Assembly (NCBI RefSeq): GCF_951230155.1
Contig: NZ_CATNVD010000002.1
Location: 1 to 64,000 of the forward strand
Reading direction: 5' to 3'
DNA from: Parablautia sp. Marseille-Q6255
GTDB taxonomy: Bacteria; Bacillota; Clostridia; Lachnospirales; Lachnospiraceae
DNA: 64,000 nucleotides
In this document: piece after piece, positions 49,192 through 59,074 of the stretch
How the letters are laid out: each line of letters begins with the position of its first letter
Position numbering within the stretch: the first letter of the stretch is position 1
Made by a program: the position numbers and the translations under genes
The notes under the pieces: model-generated
What the model was told of the DNA's origin: nothing
Seen by the model: the letters and a program-made list of their open reading frames with translations, nothing else
Database searches by the model: none

Positions 49192-51858
49192 ATGAACAAA
49201 AAGACGCAGCCAAAAAAGGAGAGCGCCCATACGGGCAGCGTGCCAGATATCCCAAAAATCCCCAAAACACACCGCTCCCGGAAAATTCAGCTTCGCAGCC
49301 TTCCCTGGAAACGGATCCTTGTGCTGACTGCCGCAGCCCTTTTCGCCATTTTTTTTATTTTTTCTGCTGCGATATGGCGTCTGATCGCTGCCGCGCCTGA
49401 TATTGATGATATCACCGTCTCTCCGACGCAATCCGCCACCTATATCTGCGATCAGGAGGGAAATCCGCTGCGCCGTCTGACACTGTCCTCCTCCAACCGC
49501 GACATCATTCCACTTAACGAAATACCAGAAGCGATGCAGCATGCGATCATTGCCATTGAAGATGAGCGATTTTACTCCCACGGAGGTATTGATATCCGGG
49601 GGATTGCCCGCGCCTTCTGGTCCGGTATCACAAACGGTTCTTTTTCAGAAGGGGCAAGTACGATCACGCAGCAGCTGATTAAAAATAACGTATTTACGGA
49701 ATGGACTCTGGAAACCTCCTTTCAGGACCGTTTTTCCCGGAAGGTGCAGGAACAGTATCTCGCAATTAAGCTTGAAGACCGCATTTCTAAGGAACAGATC
49801 CTGGAGGATTATCTCAACACGATCAATCTCGGCTCGGGATGCTACGGCGTGCAGGCGGCGGCCAGACGCTATTACGGTAAAAACGCCTCGGAGCTGACGC
49901 TTTCAGAATGTGCCGTGCTCGCTGCGATCCCCCAGAATCCCAGCCGCTACAATCCGGTCACAAACCCGGATGCAAACAAAAAACGCCAGCAGACTGTGCT
50001 GAACTATATGCAGGAACAGGGCTATATTTCACAATCTGAAAAAGAAAGCGCATGTCTGGACGACGTCTACGCGCGCATCCATGCCTTTAATGAAACTTAC
50101 AACGAAGAATCTGTGTATACGTATTACGAGGATGCGCTGATCGATCAGGTCACAGAGGCGCTCCAAAAGGAAGCCGGTTATTCTTCTGACCAGGCGTACC
50201 GCGCCGTATACAGCGGTGGTCTGCGCATTTTCTCTGCTCAGGATCCGTCCATTCAGAAAATCTGTGACGAAGAATTCCAAAATCCTGAAAATTTTCCGGA
50301 TGGAACACAGTATGGCATTGATTATGCCCTAAGTGTCTCTGACGAAACGGGGCTGGTGACACACTATGGCTCAGAAGCACTGCGCAGCTATATTCGTCAG
50401 ACGAAGGATCCTGCTTTTGATCTGATGTGCGAGACAAAAGAAGAAGCGCAGACCTGTGCAGATCTGTTCCGGTCACATATTTTAGGAGATGCTCCTTCTC
50501 CTTTGCAGGTGGTCGGCGAACGCCTCACTCTGTCTCCGCAGCCTCAGGCGTCTCTTGTTATTATGGATCAGAAAACCGGGTACGTGCGCGCTATTATCGG
50601 AGGCCGCGGCGAAAAAACTGCCAGTCTTACACTGAACCGTGCGACTGAGACAACCAGACAGCCCGGATCGACCTTCAAAATCCTTACCGCATATGCCCCG
50701 GCGCTTGACGCATTCCATCAGACGCTCGCCACATCCTACAAAAACGAGCCCAGTAAATACAGTGACGGTACCCCCATCAGCAACTGGGACATTACCGATT
50801 ACTCCGGTAGCGCCACGATCCGGGAGGCGATCGCACGCTCGATCAATGTGATCGCAGTAAAATGCATCACCGAGATCTCTCCGCAGACCGGCTTCGAATA
50901 CGCCAGACGTTTCGGCATATCCACGCTCCACGAATCCTATGAAACCGCACAGGGAACCTCCTCCGATATCATCCAGCCGCTTGCACTCGGCGGCATTACA
51001 CAAGGTGTAACCAATCTGGAACTGTGCGGCGCATATGCCGCCATTGCAAACAGCGGGACCTATATAGAGCCAAAATTTTTCACAAAGGTCATGGACCGGC
51101 ACGGCAATGTCCTTCTGGATCACACACAGCAGGAGACACATTCTGTTCTGTCCGAAGAGACGGCTTTTTTGCTGACAGACGCTATGGAAGACGTTGTCTC
51201 CTCTCCATCCGGCACTGCCTACGGCTCGGTCTTTGCGGGAGGACACCGTGTTGCCGGAAAAACCGGCACTACCTCAGACTACAAGGATATCTGGTTTGTC
51301 GGCTATACCCCTTACTATACCTGCAGTGTCTGGGGCGGCTATGACAACAATCAGGCGCTGCCCTCCGGCTCCTCCTTTCACTCCTACAATAAGGCGCTGT
51401 GGTCCGCCGTCATGGAACGGCTCCATGCCGGTCTCCCTCAAAAAGACTTCTCCCGACCGGACTCCATCGTCTCTGTAACCCTTTGCAGTGACTCACATAA
51501 GCCTGCCGTCCCGGGAGCCTGTCCCAGAACGTACGAGGAAGTTTTTGCCGCAGGGACACAGCCCCGAAGAGAATGTGCCCTCCACGAGCCCGCTCCACAG
51601 ACAGAGATACAGACAGACTCTGTGATTATCTATCCGGATATCTTTGAAGAGCTCATCCCGGAGACGGAAACCCAGACAGAAACACAGACCGAAACAATTA
51701 CGGAAACAGAATCAGAGACAATGATAGAAACAGATATAGAAACGGATATGGAAATAAATACAGAATCAGAGATGGAAACAGAGTCAAACCAGCCGTCCAC
51801 TCCCGATACCAGTCCTCTTGATGAGCTTCTGGAACAGCTCAATACAATCGCCGGCTGA
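49192..51858 (+). CDS. Class A penicillin-binding protein (transglycosylase/transpeptidase)
   Basis: An 888-residue bifunctional peptidoglycan synthase. A cytoplasmic basic N-terminus and one membrane helix (RILVLTAAALFAIFFIFSAAIW) precede the GT51 domain (IIAIEDERFYSHGGIDIRGIARA, ASTITQQLIKNN). The transpeptidase domain has SxxK in QPGSTFKIL, SxN in RSINVIA and KTGTTSD. The last about 90 residues form a Thr/Glu/Gln-rich tail (ETETQTETQTET...), probably an extended wall-spanning linker. AAAGGAGG precedes ATG 49192. It ends at the shared terminator 51883-51918. Confidence 0.95.
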   Translation: MNKKTQPKKESAHTGSVPDIPKIPKTHRSRKIQLRSLPWKRILVLTAAALFAIFFIFSAAIWRLIAAAPDIDDITVSPTQSATYICDQEGNPLRRLTLSSSNRDIIPLNEIPEAMQHAIIAIEDERFYSHGGIDIRGIARAFWSGITNGSFSEGASTITQQLIKNNVFTEWTLETSFQDRFSRKVQEQYLAIKLEDRISKEQILEDYLNTINLGSGCYGVQAAARRYYGKNASELTLSECAVLAAIPQNPSRYNPVTNPDANKKRQQTVLNYMQEQGYISQSEKESACLDDVYARIHAFNETYNEESVYTYYEDALIDQVTEALQKEAGYSSDQAYRAVYSGGLRIFSAQDPSIQKICDEEFQNPENFPDGTQYGIDYALSVSDETGLVTHYGSEALRSYIRQTKDPAFDLMCETKEEAQTCADLFRSHILGDAPSPLQVVGERLTLSPQPQASLVIMDQKTGYVRAIIGGRGEKTASLTLNRATETTRQPGSTFKILTAYAPALDAFHQTLATSYKNEPSKYSDGTPISNWDITDYSGSATIREAIARSINVIAVKCITEISPQTGFEYARRFGISTLHESYETAQGTSSDIIQPLALGGITQGVTNLELCGAYAAIANSGTYIEPKFFTKVMDRHGNVLLDHTQQETHSVLSEETAFLLTDAMEDVVSSPSGTAYGSVFAGGHRVAGKTGTTSDYKDIWFVGYTPYYTCSVWGGYDNNQALPSGSSFHSYNKALWSAVMERLHAGLPQKDFSRPDSIVSVTLCSDSHKPAVPGACPRTYEEVFAAGTQPRRECALHEPAPQTEIQTDSVIIYPDIFEELIPETETQTETQTETITETESETMIETDIETDMEINTESEMETESNQPSTPDTSPLDELLEQLNTIAG

Positions 51859-51882
51859 GACGCCGGGTCCTTCAAAAAAGAA

Positions 51883-51918
51883 GGGGTGCAAAATACTGCC
51901 AAATGTATTTTGCACCCC
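51883..51918. terminator. 14-bp perfect terminator hairpin between convergent genes
   Basis: GGGGTGCAAAATAC pairs with GTATTTTGCACCCC around an 8-nt loop, then TGTATTTTATGTTTTT. It serves the PBP gene and, in reverse, the secreted repeat-protein gene. Confidence 0.85.
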
Positions 51919-51948
51919 TGTATTTTATGTTTTTGTGTCTGTCTCTGC

Positions 51949-53808
51949 TTATTCTTCAGCCGCACTGTCCAAAGCGCTTTCCGTCTCCGTTTCGAATTCT
52001 CCTGCATCTGTTATCATCTGATCTTCCAGTGCAGCTTCCACCGCATCCGTTGCGCTATCCTGTGGGACAAACTGTCCCGCCCAGACATTGACATTTGTCA
52101 GCACCTCATTCACGAGATCCACGAGCTCACCTTCCGTCATTTCCAGAACAACCCGTTCCTCCTCCGGTGCTGCCAGCTCACCCGGATCTGCTGTGACGGA
52201 TACCTCTCCGCTCACACCAAGCGTCTCTCCCATAGAAGACATTGAAAGCTCATCCACCGTCCAGATAAATCCGCTGCCTTCCTCCGGCTGCCGGAATGTA
52301 CTGTCAAGCTTCATCTGTATGGAGTCTGCCCCATCCGTAAATTCTACGTCTGCATTCAGATCACCCGTCTGCGCATCAAAGGTCGCTGTGAACGGAATGA
52401 TCATCAGGCTGTTCATATCCTCGCTCCACATGTACACATCATATGTGCCGGAATAGGTCTGCACCGTTCCATTGATCACAGAATCAATATTGCAGAGGAT
52501 CGTTGCCGTATCATAGCCTGTACTCATAGTAAACTTATATCTGAGACCTTTTCCCGGGTCTGACGGATCAGCATACGTAAAATCGCAGGTCATATAGCCC
52601 ATCTCGGTCTCTTCCATCACAACCGCATCGGTCACAGCCTCCGGCTCTTCTGCCACAGCTGTATCGGTCACAGCCTCTGACTCTTCTGCCACAGCCGCAT
52701 CGGTCACAGCCTCTGACTCTTCTGCCACAGCCGCATCGGTCACAGTCTCCGGTTCTTCTGCTACAGCCGCATCGGTCGCAGCCTCTGACTCTTCTGTCAC
52801 AGCTGTATCGGTCGTGCCTGCGGTCTCCCCGGTAAGCATTTCCTCATACTCCGGCTCTGTATTCCCGGTATTGTCAAGCGCTATCATGCTTTCAAAGTGG
52901 TAGCCCTGGATCAGGCCATCCTTCACAGTAATATCTACAGACAGCTCCTCGCCCATTGCCTGCTCCAGGGAAGCAAGCGACTCCTGCCAGGAGGCACTCA
53001 GCTCCTCTTCCATCTCTGATTCGAGCGTCTCCGTGCCTGCTATGCCAAGCTCGGAAAGTGCAGACACATACGCTGCCATGTAGGATTCATAAAACTTCAG
53101 GATATCCTCTGTCGATACAGTTACGGTATAAACAGAAGTATCGCCCTTTTCCTCTTTTTCTACGGACGCCTGCTCTACCGTCTCGATCGCGCGGGAGAAA
53201 ACCTCATCCTTCAGCTGATCAAACGCTCCTGCCACAGGGGTAGTCAGACTGCCGGAGGGATAAAAACTCATCTGTATATCCGGGAAATCTTCCGGTATTT
53301 CTCCCAGGATCTGAGCAAGCGCCGCCTGTCCATACTGCTCCTTCAGGCTTCCTGCGTGCAGTGACAGCGCCCCTGCAAAAAACTGCGGCAGCGAAAGTGC
53401 CAGACAGTTTTCATCTCCATACAGACTCATATCAAGCAAGGATTCCTCTGTCAGTCCTGCTCCTGCGTCAAACTGCCACCTGTGCTGGTTCGGATCATTG
53501 CGGAAACCGAAAGAAATATGACTGTCCTCGCTCAGGATTCCTTCCACACCGGCCATGCCGATCGTCTCCGGCAAAAGCCCTGCCTTTACCTGCACGGAAA
53601 AGCCATTTTCCTTCATCGCCTCCCCCAGTTTGGAAGCCCCCAGAAACTCACTGAGCAGCGACTCCGGCTGTGTCTGTGCCTCGCTCTGCGCCCGGAAAAT
53701 CTCTCCAAGCTCCTCTGCAGGCGCTGCAAATGCTGTTGTCTGAAAAATCATAGATGCTGCAAGAGCCGCAGCTCCTGTCTTTGCCATAAATGTTCTGAAT
53801 CTGTGCAT
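51949..53808 (-). CDS. Large secreted protein with a 12-residue tandem repeat, unknown function
   Basis: A 619-residue exported protein with signal peptide (MHRFRTFMAKTGAAALAASMIFQTTAFA). The body has two soluble regions (about residues 40-325 and 410-590) rich in beta-prone, acidic sequence, separated by five tandem 12-residue repeats of the type AVAEESEAVTDA. I recognise no catalytic motif. The start is at ATG 53808 after AGGAGGAGGGG. The content (LEMTEGELVDLVNEVLTNVNV) suggests a lipoprotein-like surface protein without a lipobox. Confidence 0.7.
   Translation of the reverse strand: MHRFRTFMAKTGAAALAASMIFQTTAFAAPAEELGEIFRAQSEAQTQPESLLSEFLGASKLGEAMKENGFSVQVKAGLLPETIGMAGVEGILSEDSHISFGFRNDPNQHRWQFDAGAGLTEESLLDMSLYGDENCLALSLPQFFAGALSLHAGSLKEQYGQAALAQILGEIPEDFPDIQMSFYPSGSLTTPVAGAFDQLKDEVFSRAIETVEQASVEKEEKGDTSVYTVTVSTEDILKFYESYMAAYVSALSELGIAGTETLESEMEEELSASWQESLASLEQAMGEELSVDITVKDGLIQGYHFESMIALDNTGNTEPEYEEMLTGETAGTTDTAVTEESEAATDAAVAEEPETVTDAAVAEESEAVTDAAVAEESEAVTDTAVAEEPEAVTDAVVMEETEMGYMTCDFTYADPSDPGKGLRYKFTMSTGYDTATILCNIDSVINGTVQTYSGTYDVYMWSEDMNSLMIIPFTATFDAQTGDLNADVEFTDGADSIQMKLDSTFRQPEEGSGFIWTVDELSMSSMGETLGVSGEVSVTADPGELAAPEEERVVLEMTEGELVDLVNEVLTNVNVWAGQFVPQDSATDAVEAALEDQMITDAGEFETETESALDSAAEE
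52625..52804. repeat. Five 36-bp tandem repeats in the secreted-protein gene
   Basis: Units start at 52625, 52661, 52697, 52733 and 52769, differ at a few positions, and keep the reading frame. They encode the 12-residue AVAEE(P/S)E(A/T)VTDA-type linker. Strain-to-strain copy-number change is expected. Confidence 0.85.
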
Positions 53809-53909
53809 ATTACCCCTCCTCCTAAAAGATACGCTCATCATAGCATACCGCTCCTAGCATTTCAATCAATCTAAGATTATCTTAAGAAAAAGGGGCTTCT
53901 GCTCTTTTA

Positions 53910-54515
53910 TCATATGCCCTGCGCAGTTCTCCTGATGATCTCCGAGCACTGTCCAAGACCGAGTGTAGAGCTGTCAAGCACGAGGTGATACCCGTTCTTG
54001 TCATCCCAGCTCATGCTTGTATTTGCGTGGTAAAAGTTCGCACGCCTTCTGTCAAAACGCTTTAACACGTTTTCTACATTATTCGCAGGAACTCCATAAG
54101 CCTCCACTGCACGCTTTTTTCGGAACTCGCGGTCCGCATGTATGAACACGCGCAGCACATCCCTGCGATCGCGCAGGATCCACCCGGCGCATCTGCCAAC
54201 GATCACGCACGGTCCGCTCACTGCCATCTCTTTTATGACACGCTCCTCTGTGACGTACAGCGCTCCTTCCTCAGAAAGTCCGTCCCGCTCGCCCTTCATG
54301 ACCTTAGCTGCCATTCCGATCGAATAGAGAAGGCTGTTTGACGTTGTCTCCTCAAGATGCAAAAGCTGCTCCGGAGCAGTGTGCATCAGGGCCGCGGCGC
54401 GGTTTAACACCTCCTGCCCGTAACACGGGATGTCAAGCTTTCCTGCCACCCGCTCTCCGATCTCATTTCCTCCTGATGCATACTCTCTCTCAATCGCAAT
54501 AATATTGTACTTCAT
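53910..54515 (-). CDS. Cytidylate kinase-like family protein
   Basis: A 201-residue P-loop kinase-fold protein of the cytidylate kinase-like family common in clostridia. It begins NIIAIEREYASGGNEIGERVAGKLDIPCYG, in which the GGNEIG loop replaces a standard Walker A, and has VIVGRCAGWILRDRRDVLRVFIHAD and FDRRRANFYHANTSMSWDDKNGYHLVLDSS. It is not the housekeeping Cmk. Substrate unknown. ATG 54515 lies 1 bp after the ABC gene stop. Confidence 0.85.
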   Translation of the reverse strand: MKYNIIAIEREYASGGNEIGERVAGKLDIPCYGQEVLNRAAALMHTAPEQLLHLEETTSNSLLYSIGMAAKVMKGERDGLSEEGALYVTEERVIKEMAVSGPCVIVGRCAGWILRDRRDVLRVFIHADREFRKKRAVEAYGVPANNVENVLKRFDRRRANFYHANTSMSWDDKNGYHLVLDSSTLGLGQCSEIIRRTAQGI

Positions 54516-54516
54516 C

Positions 54517-56367
54517 CTAAATCGCCTCTGCCCTTTCAAACTGGCTATTGTACAGTCCCGCATAGAAACCGCCCTTAGCCATCAGCTCTTCATGGTTCCC
54601 CTGCTCTATAATGTCGCCGTCCTTCATGACAAGGATCAGATCTGCGTCACGGATCGTGGAAAGTCTGTGTGCGATAACAAAGCTCGTTCTGCCCTCCATC
54701 AGCGCGTCCATCGCCTTTTGGATCTGAGTCTCTGTCCTCGTATCCACGGAAGACGTTGCCTCATCCAGGATCAGGATCCGGTTATCTGCAAGGATCGCAC
54801 GCGCGATTGTTAAAAGCTGCTTCTGTCCCTGCGATACATTGCTCGTCTCCTCATTGAGCTCCATCTGATATCCGCCCGGCTGCTGCATGATAAATTTATG
54901 CACATGCGCCGCCTTCGCTGCCGCGATCACTTCCTCATCCGTCGCATCCAGACGTCCATACCGGATATTTTCCATGATGGTACCGGAGAACAGCCACGTA
55001 TCCTGCAGCACCATTCCGAACATCTCCCGCAGATCGCTGCGGTCAAAGTCACGCACATCATGTCCGTCTATCTGGATACTTCCTGCGTTTACATCGTAGA
55101 AACGCATCAGCAGCTTGACCATCGTAGTCTTTCCTGCTCCTGTCGGTCCCACGATCGCAATTTTCTGTCCATCTGTGATCCTGGCAGAAAAATCCTTGAT
55201 GATCGTCTGCTCGGGATCGTATCCGAATTTCACATGGTCAAAAGTCACATTTCCTTTCAGATCTGCGATATCCGCCGGATCCGGCACCGTCTGATCCTCC
55301 TCGTCCTCATCAAGGAACTCGAAAATACGCTCAGACGCTGCTGCGGTAGACTGCAGCAGATTCGTAACCTGTGCGATCTGCTGGATCGGCTGTGTAAAAT
55401 TGCGGATGTACTGGAAAAAGGACTGGATATCTCCGACCTCGATCGCGTCCCGGATCACCATAAAGCCTCCGAGGATCGCTACCATCACGTAGCCCAGATT
55501 TCCGATAAACTGCATGATCGGCATCATAATGCCTGAGAAAAACTGTGATTTCCAAGCAGTATTATACAACTTCCGGTTGATTTTTTCAAACTCCTCCACC
55601 ACATCTTTTTCTTTATTAAATGCACGCACGACCTGATGACCGCCGTAGATCTCCTCAATCTGACCGTTCACCTCACCAAGATACTGCTGCTGCCCGCGGA
55701 AGAATTTCTGTGAATGTGACATCACAAATCCGATCACGCCCATGGAAATAGGGAGGATCACAAGCGCTGCCAGAGTCATCCATACATTAATACTGATCAT
55801 CATGATAAATACACCGACCAGCGTAGTCGCGGATGTGATAAGCTGTGTAATACTCTGGTTGAGACTCGTCTGTATAGTGTCCACATCATTTGTCACACGG
55901 GAAAGCACCTCTCCTGTCGTCCTGCTCTCAAAATATTTCAGCGGAAGTCTGTTGATCTTCTGAGAAATATCTTTTCTGAGACTGTACGTGACGTCATTGG
56001 AAATCCCGCTCATAATAAATCCCTGTATAAATGTAAACGCCGAGCTGCACACATACAGCGCCATTACAAACAGGAGGATCTGTCCGATCTTTCCGAAATC
56101 AATGCCACCTGTACCCCCGATTTTTGCAACGATCCCATTAAACAGCTCTGTTGTCGCTTTTCCTAAAATCTTCGGCCCCACGATATTGAAGATCGTACCT
56201 GCCATTGCGGCGATCGCCACAAGGATCAGCCGGAGCTTATATTTACTCATATACCGGAGTATTTTCTTCATACTGCCGGAAAAATCTTTTGCTTTTTCGC
56301 CGCCCATTCTCATTGCCCCGTGTCCATGCGGTCCTCTCGGAAGGGCTGTTCTCTTTGTCTCACTCAT
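54517..56367 (-). CDS. Heterodimeric ABC exporter, subunit 2
   Basis: A 616-residue fused permease-ATPase of the multidrug-exporter type. Six membrane helices precede the ATPase with Walker A GPTGAGKTT, signature VSQGQKQLLTIARAIL, Walker B ILILDEATSSVD, and switch His in VIAHRLSTI. The start overlaps the stop of subunit 1. The catalytic Glu after Walker B is present, unlike in subunit 1. Confidence 0.93.
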   Translation of the reverse strand: MSETKRTALPRGPHGHGAMRMGGEKAKDFSGSMKKILRYMSKYKLRLILVAIAAMAGTIFNIVGPKILGKATTELFNGIVAKIGGTGGIDFGKIGQILLFVMALYVCSSAFTFIQGFIMSGISNDVTYSLRKDISQKINRLPLKYFESRTTGEVLSRVTNDVDTIQTSLNQSITQLITSATTLVGVFIMMISINVWMTLAALVILPISMGVIGFVMSHSQKFFRGQQQYLGEVNGQIEEIYGGHQVVRAFNKEKDVVEEFEKINRKLYNTAWKSQFFSGIMMPIMQFIGNLGYVMVAILGGFMVIRDAIEVGDIQSFFQYIRNFTQPIQQIAQVTNLLQSTAAASERIFEFLDEDEEDQTVPDPADIADLKGNVTFDHVKFGYDPEQTIIKDFSARITDGQKIAIVGPTGAGKTTMVKLLMRFYDVNAGSIQIDGHDVRDFDRSDLREMFGMVLQDTWLFSGTIMENIRYGRLDATDEEVIAAAKAAHVHKFIMQQPGGYQMELNEETSNVSQGQKQLLTIARAILADNRILILDEATSSVDTRTETQIQKAMDALMEGRTSFVIAHRLSTIRDADLILVMKDGDIIEQGNHEELMAKGGFYAGLYNSQFERAEAI

Positions 56368-58559
56368 CCTGCCAACTCCTCCTCTGACAACTGTGATGTG
56401 GCGATCTGGCGGTAAACCTCACAATTCTTCATCAGCTCCTCGTGAGTGCCCTTTCCAGCCATTTTGCCTTCATCCAGAACAATGATCTGATCTGCATGAA
56501 GGATCGTACTGATCCTCTGCGCAACGATCAGCGTCGTGATATCCTTTGTACTCTCCTTCAGCGCCCGCCGCAGCGCGACATCTGTCTTATAATCAAGCGC
56601 AGAAAAGCTGTCGTCAAAAATCAGGATCTCCGGTTTTTTGGCGATCGCACGCGCAATCGAAAGCCGCTGCTTCTGTCCGCCTGATACATTCGTACCTCCC
56701 TGTGCGATCGGCGAATCATACTGTTCTTCCTTTTCCTCAATAAAGTCAGAGGCCTGTGCGATCTCTGCGGCTGCCCTTACCTCTTCTTCACTCGCCTGCG
56801 TCCGTCCATACCGGATATTTGAGTCAATCGTACCAGAAAACAGAATGCTCTTTTGCGGCACATAGCCAAGACGCGCGCACAGGTCTTCCTTTGTCATATC
56901 GCGTACATCGACCCCGTCAACGCGTACCGCACCCTGCGTTACATCGAAGAAACGCGGGATCAGATTGATCAGCGTACTCTTTCCGCTTCCTGTACTTCCG
57001 ATAAACGCGACCGTCTGGCCCCGCTCCGCCTTAAAGGAGATATCCTCAAGCACCTTTTCATCTGCATCCGGATACGAAAACGATACATGATCAAATTCTA
57101 CGACGCCCCTGACATCTGCATCCGGCGTCTGCGGCGTCTGCGGGTCGCAGATGGTTGACTGTGTATTCAGCACCTCATAAATACGCTTTCCGGCAACATT
57201 CGCACGCGGGATCAGAATAGACATCATCGTGATCATTAAAAATGACATGATGATCTGCATCGCATACTGGATAAATGCCATCATATCACCGACCTGCAGC
57301 GTGCCTGCGTCAATCGCATGTGCGCCGCTGTAAATGATCAGTACGGATACGCCGTTCATAATAAGCATCATGATCGGCATCATAAACGTCATGCAGCGGT
57401 TGACAAAGAGGTTCGTTTTCATCAGATTACGGTTTGCCTCTTCAAAACGCTCCTCCTCGTGCTTCTCTGCGCTGAACGCCCGTGTGACCATAATACCGCT
57501 GAGGATCTCTCTTGTCACAAGGTTGACGCGGTCAATAAGTGTCTGCAGCTTTGTAAAGCGCGGCATCGCTACCTTAAACAGCACCGCGATCACAAGCATG
57601 ATCAAAACAACCGCCAGTCCGATGATCCAGCTCATAGATACATCCGAGTGCAGCACCCTCAGCACGCCGCCCAGACCAAGGATCGGGGAGTAGAGGATCA
57701 GACGAAAGCCCATAGCCAGAAACATCTGGATCTGCTGGATATCATTGGTGCTCCTCGTGATCAGTGAGGCTGTCGAGAAATGATTGAACTCCTCGCTTGT
57801 AAAGCCGATCACCTTGCGGTATACATCATTTCTCAGATCATGCGCGACCGCTGCCGCTACACGCGCAGAGCAGAAGGTAACTGCTACAGACGCAAGCATT
57901 GCGATCATCGCAAGCAGGAGCATTGCTCCTCCGGTCTTCATGATATAGCGGATCTGCAGATCTCCGAGATCCTCACCGAGCGCCTCATACTCCTGCTTTA
58001 CAAACTGGACAGCATACTGCGCTGTCATCGTATCCGGCATATCCTCAAACTGCCCGCTGATCGCCTCTGCGACCTGAGCACGCTGCTCCTTCGGCATCGC
58101 CTTTACCATATCAAGCGCAGACATGTCCTGCATATCCGCCGCCGGCATATTTCCCATGTCCGGCGCATTTGCACCCTGCATCATGGCAGCTGCTTCCTGT
58201 CCATCCATCTGCATCAGAACGCCTGTCACCAGCTCTGCTTTCTCAAGCACGGTTCCCAGCTCTTTCCGTTCTTTATCAGACAGATCTTTGAGGACATATC
58301 TGCCATCCTCCTGTGCATAGCTTTTCTCCAGAAGCTGCCGTGCATCCTCATCCAGAAACAGCTCCAGACTCTGCGCGGTCTGCTCCCGCATCTTCTCGGG
58401 CACTCCATCCTCGATGCCGCTTTGCTGAATCCCTTCATTTACGATCCGCGACGTATAATCCGGCAGCTCCAGATCACAGTACGCCTGAAGGAACAGCAGA
58501 CCAACGATTAACGCTACAAATCCTGCCGAGCTCTTCAGATATTTTGCCAGTTTTACCAT
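56364..58559 (-). CDS. Heterodimeric ABC exporter, subunit 1
   Basis: A 731-residue exporter subunit, longer than usual because of an insert of about 130 residues after helix 1, rich in Met/Asp/Ala (MMQGANAPDMGNMPAADMQDMSALDM). The ATPase has Walker A GSTGSGKST, signature VSGGQKQRLSIARAIA and Walker B ILIFDDSFSALD, where Asp replaces the catalytic Glu. A degenerate site in one subunit is characteristic of heterodimeric exporters. Operon: MarR regulator, then this gene, then subunit 2. Confidence 0.93.
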   Translation of the reverse strand: MVKLAKYLKSSAGFVALIVGLLFLQAYCDLELPDYTSRIVNEGIQQSGIEDGVPEKMREQTAQSLELFLDEDARQLLEKSYAQEDGRYVLKDLSDKERKELGTVLEKAELVTGVLMQMDGQEAAAMMQGANAPDMGNMPAADMQDMSALDMVKAMPKEQRAQVAEAISGQFEDMPDTMTAQYAVQFVKQEYEALGEDLGDLQIRYIMKTGGAMLLLAMIAMLASVAVTFCSARVAAAVAHDLRNDVYRKVIGFTSEEFNHFSTASLITRSTNDIQQIQMFLAMGFRLILYSPILGLGGVLRVLHSDVSMSWIIGLAVVLIMLVIAVLFKVAMPRFTKLQTLIDRVNLVTREILSGIMVTRAFSAEKHEEERFEEANRNLMKTNLFVNRCMTFMMPIMMLIMNGVSVLIIYSGAHAIDAGTLQVGDMMAFIQYAMQIIMSFLMITMMSILIPRANVAGKRIYEVLNTQSTICDPQTPQTPDADVRGVVEFDHVSFSYPDADEKVLEDISFKAERGQTVAFIGSTGSGKSTLINLIPRFFDVTQGAVRVDGVDVRDMTKEDLCARLGYVPQKSILFSGTIDSNIRYGRTQASEEEVRAAAEIAQASDFIEEKEEQYDSPIAQGGTNVSGGQKQRLSIARAIAKKPEILIFDDSFSALDYKTDVALRRALKESTKDITTLIVAQRISTILHADQIIVLDEGKMAGKGTHEELMKNCEVYRQIATSQLSEEELAG

Positions 58560-58568
58560 AATAACCTC

Positions 58569-59027
58569 CTATTCCCGTTTCTCCTGTCTCATATTTTCTG
58601 TCATCCGCTTCAAAAATCCGCGCAAAAGCTCCTGCTCCTGCGCAGAAAATCCCTTCGTCAGTATCCTCTCATTCTCATTAAAAAGAAGATCAAGCTCTAT
58701 CTGGATATTTTTCCCTTTTTCTGTCAGATATATCCTGCTGATCCTCTGGTCAGAGGCATCTGCCTTCTTGTATACAAGCCCTGCTTTCTCAAGCCGCTGT
58801 ACGGTGACGGTGACAGTCGGAGGTTTGATATGGATCGTGTCCGCAAGCTCCCGCAGGCTGATTCCCTCCTGTCTGGAAATATTGATCAAAACAGGAAGCT
58901 GCCCCGGATGAATTTCCAGCTCTTTAAATTTGTTAAAGTTCATTGACGAATAATTGTGTATCAGCCGCACGACGCAGGCAGTCATACTGTCATTCTGGTC
59001 GTCCATCATACATTGCATCGTCTCCAC
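58569..59027 (-). CDS. MarR-family regulator of the ABC exporter
   Basis: A 152-residue winged-helix repressor: GISLRELADTIHIKPPTVTVTVQRLEKAGLVYKKADASDQRISRIYLTEKG is the MarR wHTH and wing. It probably represses its own operon by binding the repeats at 59044-59069. The frame opens with GTG 59027 after AAGGAAGGCGAG; ATG 59018 after GAGGTG is equally good. Confidence 0.93.
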   Translation of the reverse strand: METMQCMMDDQNDSMTACVVRLIHNYSSMNFNKFKELEIHPGQLPVLINISRQEGISLRELADTIHIKPPTVTVTVQRLEKAGLVYKKADASDQRISRIYLTEKGKNIQIELDLLFNENERILTKGFSAQEQELLRGFLKRMTENMRQEKRE

Positions 59028-59043
59028 CTCGCCTTCCTTTTAA

Positions 59044-59069
59044 TTAGTTGACTAATAATTAGTTGACTA
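59044..59069. promoter_or_regulatory. Candidate MarR operator, two copies of TTAGTTGACTA
   Basis: TTAGTTGACTA occurs at 59044-59054 and 59059-59069, period 15. Each copy holds a near-palindrome TAGT-TG-ACTA. They lie between the promoter and the ribosome site of the MarR gene, where binding would block transcription. Confidence 0.65.
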
Positions 59070-59074
59070 CGTGT

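Noticed and set aside
52625-52804. Five regularly spaced 36-bp repeats, which can look like a CRISPR array
   Set aside because: Units abut without spacers and keep the reading frame of a secreted protein, so they are coding tandem repeats.
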